Shown one piece after another: positions 13,738-17,832 of a stretch of DNA of 17,832 nt. The DNA is from Actinomycetota bacterium (lineage in GTDB: Bacteria > Actinomycetota > Acidimicrobiia > IMCC26256 > PALSA-610): the NCBI GenBank assembly GCA_005779345.1, contig SXJQ01000184.1:1-17832 (forward strand). Direction: 5' to 3'. The notes beneath the pieces are model-generated. The model was not told the DNA's origin and did no database searches. It worked only from the letters and a program-made list of their open reading frames with translations. The translations under genes and the position numbers were made by a program. Within the stretch, counting starts at the first letter, position 1. Each line of letters begins with the position of its first letter.

Positions 13738-15645
13738 GTGGTCACCCGCCCCGCCTCCGGCACGATCCCCGATGCGCCGGGGTCGTATCAGTTCATCGAC
13801 CTCCAAGGGCGGGTGGTCTATGTCGGGAAGGCGAAGAGCCTCCGCAGTCGGCTGGCGAACTACTTCGCCAGCCCGCACCTCCTCGCCGAACGGACCCGGC
13901 AGATGGTCGAGGCCGCCGACCACGTGGAGTGGATCGTCGCGAAGAACGAAGTCGAGGCGCTCTTCCTCGAGCACAGCCTCATCAAGCGCCACCAGCCGCG
14001 CTTCAACGTCCGGCTGAAGGACGACAAGAGCTATCCGTGGCTCGCCGTGACGCTCGACGAAGCATGGCCGCGCGCCATGGTGCTGCGCGGACAGAAGCGC
14101 AAGGGCATCCGCTACTACGGGCCGTTCGCCCACGCGTACGCGATCCGCGAGACGCTCGACCTCCTGTTGCGGACGTTCCCGATCCGTACCTGCACGAACA
14201 ACAAGTTCGAGAGCCACAACCGTCTCGGTCGTCCGTGTCTCTACGCGCACATCGAGAAGTGCGTCGCGCCGTGCGTCGACGAGATCGATCGCGAGTCGTA
14301 CGCGGCGCTGGTCGCCGAACTCCTCGAGTTCCTCGATGGCGACACCGACGCGATCGTCGCACGCATCGACGAGCGCATGCACGACGCCGCCGACGGCATG
14401 GAGTACGAACTCGCGGCGCGGCTGCGCGACCAACTCAACAGCGTGCGCAAGGCGATCGAACGTCAGCAGATGGTCGGTGCTCGCGAGGAGGACTACGACC
14501 TCCTCGGCATCGAGGAAGACGAGCACGAGGCGAGCGTGCAGGTCTTCTACGTGCGAAAAGGTCGGGTGGTCGGGCGCAAGGGCCTCGTCGTCGACAAGGT
14601 GGAAGACCTCTCGGCCGGCGCGCTCGTCGCCAGGGTGATCGAGCAGCTCTACGCGGATGCCTCGGCCGACTCGATGCCCAAGGAGGTACTCGCGCCGACG
14701 CTCCCCGACGACCTCGAGCTGTACGAGGAGTTCCTCGGGTTCGTGCGAGGCAACCGGGTACGAATACGCGTGCCGCAACGTGGCGGCAAACGCGACCTGC
14801 TCGCGACAGCGAACCTCAACGCGAAGGAGAGCTTCGTCCGACACAAGCTCAAGCGGGCGAGCGACCACAACGCGCGCGCCCGCGCGCTGGTCGCGCTGCA
14901 ACAAGCGCTCGATCTCCCCGACGCGCCGTTGCGGATCGAGTGCTTCGACATCGCGAACCTGCAGGGCACCGATGTCGTGGCGTCGATGGTCGTGATGGAA
15001 GACGGGCTCGCCAAACGCAGTGAGTACCGGCGGTTCAAGATGCGCACCGTGGAGGGCCAGGACGACTTCGCGTCGATGGAGGAGGCGCTCAACCGACGGT
15101 TCCGCGCCTACCTGCGCGAGCGAGACGAGGGGGCCCAGAAGGGCAAGCGGTTCAGCTATCCGCCCAATCTCTTGTTGATCGACGGCGGCAAGGGCCAACT
15201 CGGCGCGGCCGTTCGCGTGCTCGAAGAACTCGGCCTCGACGAAGACATCGCGGTCGCGAGCCTCGCCAAGCGTTTCGAGGAGGTCTACCGACCGGGCGAC
15301 TCGGATCCGATCCGCATCCCGCGCGACTCCGAGGCGCTGTATCTGCTGCAACAGGTCCGCGACGAGGCGCACCGGTTCGCCAACACGTTCCACGGCGAGC
15401 TGCGGAGCAAGCGGATGACCCGGTCGGTGCTCGACGAGGTCGCGGGACTCGGTCCGACCCGCCGGGCTCGCCTCCTGAAACACTATGGAAGTGTGAAGAA
15501 GCTGCGTGGGGCGACCGAAGAGGAACTCGTGGGACTGAGCTGGCTGCCCGACAAGGTCGCGCGCGCCCTGTTCGCGACGCTGCGCGGCGCGGCGAGCGCG
15601 CCGGCCGAGACGCGGCGGGGCGGCCCGTCGGGAGACCCGACGTGA
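13738..15645 (+). CDS. uvrC: UvrC excinuclease ABC subunit C
   Basis: This 635-residue nuclease makes both incisions in nucleotide excision repair after UvrA/UvrB mark the damage. The N-terminal GIY-YIG nuclease has GSYQFIDLQGRVVYVGKAKS (15-34) with Y28 and nearby arginines, and E78 and N90 further on. A Cys set at C152, C167, C175 and C179 (within TCTNNKFES and CLYAHIEKCVAPC) fits the Fe-S ligands described for UvrC. The UVR/UvrB-binding helix is EYELAARLRDQLNSVRKAIE (222-241). The RNase H-like second nuclease has D404 (CFDIANLQG), D482 (LLLIDGGKGQLG) and H545 (RDEAHRFA). The C-terminal helix-hairpin-helix DNA-binding region is at about 563-612. All catalytic residues are present. The GTG start leaves a 38-base divergent gap to the sulfatase. 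The stop overlaps rapZ (GTGA). Confidence 0.98.
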   Translation: MVTRPASGTIPDAPGSYQFIDLQGRVVYVGKAKSLRSRLANYFASPHLLAERTRQMVEAADHVEWIVAKNEVEALFLEHSLIKRHQPRFNVRLKDDKSYPWLAVTLDEAWPRAMVLRGQKRKGIRYYGPFAHAYAIRETLDLLLRTFPIRTCTNNKFESHNRLGRPCLYAHIEKCVAPCVDEIDRESYAALVAELLEFLDGDTDAIVARIDERMHDAADGMEYELAARLRDQLNSVRKAIERQQMVGAREEDYDLLGIEEDEHEASVQVFYVRKGRVVGRKGLVVDKVEDLSAGALVARVIEQLYADASADSMPKEVLAPTLPDDLELYEEFLGFVRGNRVRIRVPQRGGKRDLLATANLNAKESFVRHKLKRASDHNARARALVALQQALDLPDAPLRIECFDIANLQGTDVVASMVVMEDGLAKRSEYRRFKMRTVEGQDDFASMEEALNRRFRAYLRERDEGAQKGKRFSYPPNLLLIDGGKGQLGAAVRVLEELGLDEDIAVASLAKRFEEVYRPGDSDPIRIPRDSEALYLLQQVRDEAHRFANTFHGELRSKRMTRSVLDEVAGLGPTRRARLLKHYGSVKKLRGATEEELVGLSWLPDKVARALFATLRGAASAPAETRRGGPSGDPT

Positions 15646-16511
15646 GCAGCCCCCTCGATGTCACGATCATCACCGGCATGTCGGGTGCCGGTCGCTCCGA
15701 GGCCGCCAACGTCTTGGAGGACCTCGGCTTCTTCGTGATCGACAACATGCCGCCGCAGCTGATCGGCAAGGTCGCGGAGCTCGCTCGCGGCCAAGAACAT
15801 CCGACCCGCTATGCGATGGTCGTCGACGTTCGTTCGGGCGACTTCCTCGCCGCGCTCGGCACCGCACTCGGCGCGTTGCGCAGCGAAGGCGGCGTCGCCC
15901 GTATCGTCTTCCTCGACGCGTCCGACGAGGCCCTCGTCCGTCGGTACGAGGCGACGCGCCGTCGTCATCCGCTGAGCGACTCCGAGCGTGTCAGCGACGG
16001 CATCACGCGCGAGCGGGCCTTGCTCGGATCCCTCAAGGGGGAGGCCGACCTCATCGTCGACACGAGCGGCCTCAACGTCCATGAGCTGCGCGACCGGTTG
16101 CGCGAGTTGTTCGCCGATGAGGCCGCGCACCACACGCACCTCCAGACGAGCATCGTCAGCTTCGGCTACAAGCACGGACTCCCACTCGACGTCGACCTCG
16201 TGTTCGACTGTCGGTTCCTCCCGAATCCGCATTGGGTCGACGAGCTGCGACCGCTGACCGGGCTCGACGCGCCGGTCCGCGAGTACGTCATCGACCAGCG
16301 TGAGACGAAAGCGTTCTTGAAGGAACTCGACCGTCTCTTCGCGTTGTTGCTCCCCGCGTTCGAGCGAGAGGGCAAGAGCTACCTGTCGATCGGCATCGGG
16401 TGTACGGGAGGCCGGCACCGGAGTGTGGCGATCAGCGAGGAGCTGGCGCGTCTGTTGCGCAAGCGCGGTCGTACGACGACGGTGCACCACCGCGACGTGG
16501 GGCGTTCATGA
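15642..16511 (+). CDS. rapZ: RapZ-family nucleotide-binding protein (YvcJ)
   Basis: This 289-residue protein has an N-terminal P-loop, TGMSGAGRSEA (11-21), with the following FFVIDNMPP (30-38) and VVDVRSGDF (60-68) typical of the RapZ/YvcJ family. The C-terminal domain shows SFGYKHGLP (173-181), DCRFLPNPHW (189-198) and GIGCTGGRHRSV (251-262), all hallmark family motifs. In Escherichia coli RapZ controls glucosamine-6-phosphate synthase through a small RNA adaptor role. In Gram-positive bacteria YvcJ binds and hydrolyses nucleotides and its target is less clear, so the role here in cell-wall precursor control is inferred. The GTG start overlaps the uvrC stop by 4 bases and its own stop overlaps yvcK by 4 bases, so the three are probably one translationally coupled operon. 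Confidence 0.97.
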   Translation: MSSPLDVTIITGMSGAGRSEAANVLEDLGFFVIDNMPPQLIGKVAELARGQEHPTRYAMVVDVRSGDFLAALGTALGALRSEGGVARIVFLDASDEALVRRYEATRRRHPLSDSERVSDGITRERALLGSLKGEADLIVDTSGLNVHELRDRLRELFADEAAHHTHLQTSIVSFGYKHGLPLDVDLVFDCRFLPNPHWVDELRPLTGLDAPVREYVIDQRETKAFLKELDRLFALLLPAFEREGKSYLSIGIGCTGGRHRSVAISEELARLLRKRGRTTTVHHRDVGRS

Positions 16512-17470
16512 CGTTCGGCCGCACCGGTTCGTCGACCGATCTCGACGCCTTGAGCGCGGCGTTCGGCCTCGGCCCGATGCCCGACGGCCCGCGGGTCGTG
16601 GCCCTCGGCGGTGGGCACGGACTCGCGATCGCGTTGCGCGCGGCGCGGCGCTATGCGGGCAGCATCACGGCGATCGTGAGCGTCGCCGACGACGGGGGCA
16701 GTTCGGGTCGGCTCCGCCGCGACCTCGATGTCTTGGCACCCGGTGATCTCCGCAAGGCCCTGGCCGCGCTCGCCGATCGCGAGAGCGTGTGGCCCGACGC
16801 GCTCGAGCACCGCTTCGCCGCCGGGGAGCTCGAAGGTCATGCGGTCGGCAATCTCCTGCTCGTCGGTCTCGCCGAGGCGCTCGGGAGCTGGTCGGCAGCG
16901 TTGGCCGAGGTCGGCCGGATCGTCGGCGCGGTCGGCCAGGTCCTCCCGGCGACGGTGGATCCGGTGGTGATCAAGGCCGAGATCGGCGGCGACGAGGTCG
17001 CCGGGCAGGTCGCGATCCAACAGCGCGGCGGGAGCGGGCCGATCCACGGCGTGCATCTCGTCCCCGACGACGTCTCGGCTCCGCCCGCGGCACTCCAGGC
17101 GATCATGGAGGCCGACCAGGTCCTGCTCGGCCCCGGCTCCCTCTTCACGAGCGTGCTCGCGGCGGTCGTGGTGCCCGAGATCCGTACCGCGATCGCGCTC
17201 ACCGGCGCCCGGGTCATCCAGATCGCGAACCTGCTGACCGAGGATCCCGAGACGGCGGGCCTCGACGGCACCGACCATCTCCTCGCCCTGCTCGAGCACC
17301 GAATCCGCGTCGACACGTTCCTCTACGACCGCTCCGGGCCGCTCGCCGTCAACCAGGCCTACGTCTTCGAGCACGGAGTCATGCCGGTGGCGGTCGACCT
17401 CGCCGCGCCGGGTGCCGGGGCCCACGATGCCGAGCGGTTGGCGGCGGCCCTCCTCGACCTGCTGTCATGA
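16508..17470 (+). CDS. yvcK: YvcK/CofD-like gluconeogenesis and cell-envelope factor
   Basis: This 320-residue protein is of the YvcK family, structurally related to CofD (LPPG:Fo transferase). It has VVALGGGHGLAIALRAARR (30-48), SVADDGGSSGRLRRDL (58-73), PGDLRKALAAL (78-88), GHAVGNLLLVGL (110-121) and LLGPGSLFTSVLA (206-218). YvcK proteins bind UDP-sugars and are needed for growth on gluconeogenic carbon sources and for normal cell-wall synthesis in Bacillus and mycobacteria. ATG 16508 was chosen because it overlaps the rapZ TGA (ATGA); M24 is a possible later start. About 23 residues precede the first conserved strand, which is a normal amount. Unusually, whiA does not follow; gap does, 55 bases on. 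Confidence 0.96.
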   Translation: MTFGRTGSSTDLDALSAAFGLGPMPDGPRVVALGGGHGLAIALRAARRYAGSITAIVSVADDGGSSGRLRRDLDVLAPGDLRKALAALADRESVWPDALEHRFAAGELEGHAVGNLLLVGLAEALGSWSAALAEVGRIVGAVGQVLPATVDPVVIKAEIGGDEVAGQVAIQQRGGSGPIHGVHLVPDDVSAPPAALQAIMEADQVLLGPGSLFTSVLAAVVVPEIRTAIALTGARVIQIANLLTEDPETAGLDGTDHLLALLEHRIRVDTFLYDRSGPLAVNQAYVFEHGVMPVAVDLAAPGAGAHDAERLAAALLDLLS

Positions 17471-17513
17471 GGGTGCGTGACACGGCAACGGGGCCGGTCA
17501 CCGACGATGGAGC

Positions 17514-17518
17514 AGAGG
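17514..17518 (+). promoter_or_regulatory. Ribosome binding site for gap
   Basis: AGAGG lies 7 bases before ATG 17526. It sits in the 55-base gap after yvcK, which otherwise holds no recognisable terminator or promoter, so read-through from yvcK is plausible. Confidence 0.6.
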
Positions 17519-17525
17519 CACTCAC

Positions 17526-17832
17526 ATGACCGTGCGCGTGGGCATCAACGGCTTCGGACGGATCGGTCGGTCGTTCTACCGGGCGATCCTCGAGCGGGGT
17601 GCCGCGGCCGGCGTCGAGCTCGTGGCCGTGAACGACCCCTTCGGCGACGCGGGAACGATGGCGTTCCTGCTCAAGCACGACTCCGTGGGCGGGACCTTGC
17701 CCCACGACGTGCAGGAGGCCGACGGCGGGTTCAGCGTCGACGGCACGACCATCAAGAAGCTCGAGTTCCGCGACCCGTGTGAGATTCACGGGGGCGCCGA
17801 GGGCGTCGACGACGTCATCGAGTCGACCGGTC
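17526..17832 (+). CDS. gap: Glyceraldehyde-3-phosphate dehydrogenase, N-terminal part (cut by window end)
   Basis: About 102 residues of the NAD(P)-binding domain are present. VGINGFGRIGRSFYRA (5-20) is the dinucleotide-binding glycine motif. VAVNDPFGD (33-41) follows; the D at the end of the second strand usually favours NAD. LLKHDSVGG (48-56) and DDVIESTG (95-102) are standard landmarks. The catalytic Cys-Thr region lies beyond the window. The enzyme oxidises glyceraldehyde-3-phosphate in glycolysis and runs in reverse in gluconeogenesis. Placement after rapZ-yvcK matches actinobacterial gene order except for the missing whiA between them. Confidence 0.96.
   Translation, partial: MTVRVGINGFGRIGRSFYRAILERGAAAGVELVAVNDPFGDAGTMAFLLKHDSVGGTLPHDVQEADGGFSVDGTTIKKLEFRDPCEIHGGAEGVDDVIESTG

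Noticed and set aside
1..17832. CRISPR array, tRNA, rRNA, insertion sequence or prophage
   Set aside because: No regularly spaced repeats, no cloverleaf or rRNA-like sequence, and no transposase, integrase or phage structural proteins were found on either strand.

Overview
The window comes from a high-GC bacterium, most likely an actinomycete. The evidence is the uvrC-rapZ-yvcK run followed by gap, very GC-rich third codon positions, GTG starts, and many 1-4 base stop/start overlaps. A deep-branching class such as Acidimicrobiia would fit, but I cannot prove it from this sequence. The window opens in the last codons of uvrA and closes in the first third of gap. No tRNA, rRNA, CRISPR, insertion sequence or integrase is visible.

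Left region (1-10184) is a glycan-surface locus. After the uvrA tail come a SAM-dependent methyltransferase and two adjacent paralogous polytopic membrane proteins with GT-C-like features. A polyprenyl-phosphate sugar-1-phosphate transferase follows. A Wzx-type flippase lies on the minus strand and overlaps the end of that gene. Then come a family 2 glycosyltransferase with an ExoA-like C-terminal membrane part and a GT-B/capsule-type glycosyltransferase with an unusual four-cysteine N-terminal cluster. Together they supply lipid-linked initiation, sugar addition and export of an oligosaccharide. No recognisable Wzy polymerase, Wzc/Wza-type export machinery or nucleotide-sugar biosynthesis gene is present, so the tandem membrane pair is the best candidate for the missing membrane steps.

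Middle region (10188-13699), minus strand: a solitary nadA (quinolinate synthase, with no nadB or nadC beside it) and a large cytosolic-looking type I sulfatase with every expected catalytic residue plus a C-terminal beta-rich domain.

Right region (13738-17832), plus strand: uvrC, rapZ and yvcK, joined by 4-base start/stop overlaps, then gap after only 55 bases. In most actinobacteria whiA follows yvcK. It is absent here, which is the clearest departure from the expected core order. The 38-base divergent gap between the sulfatase and uvrC lacks ribosome binding sites but has a -10-like hexamer close to each start codon, suggesting leaderless transcripts.

No wholly new defence or mobile system was recognised. 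The most unusual items are the tandem unknown membrane pair, the in-frame 9-base tandem repeat inside the second of them, the cysteine-rich glycosyltransferase, and the missing whiA.
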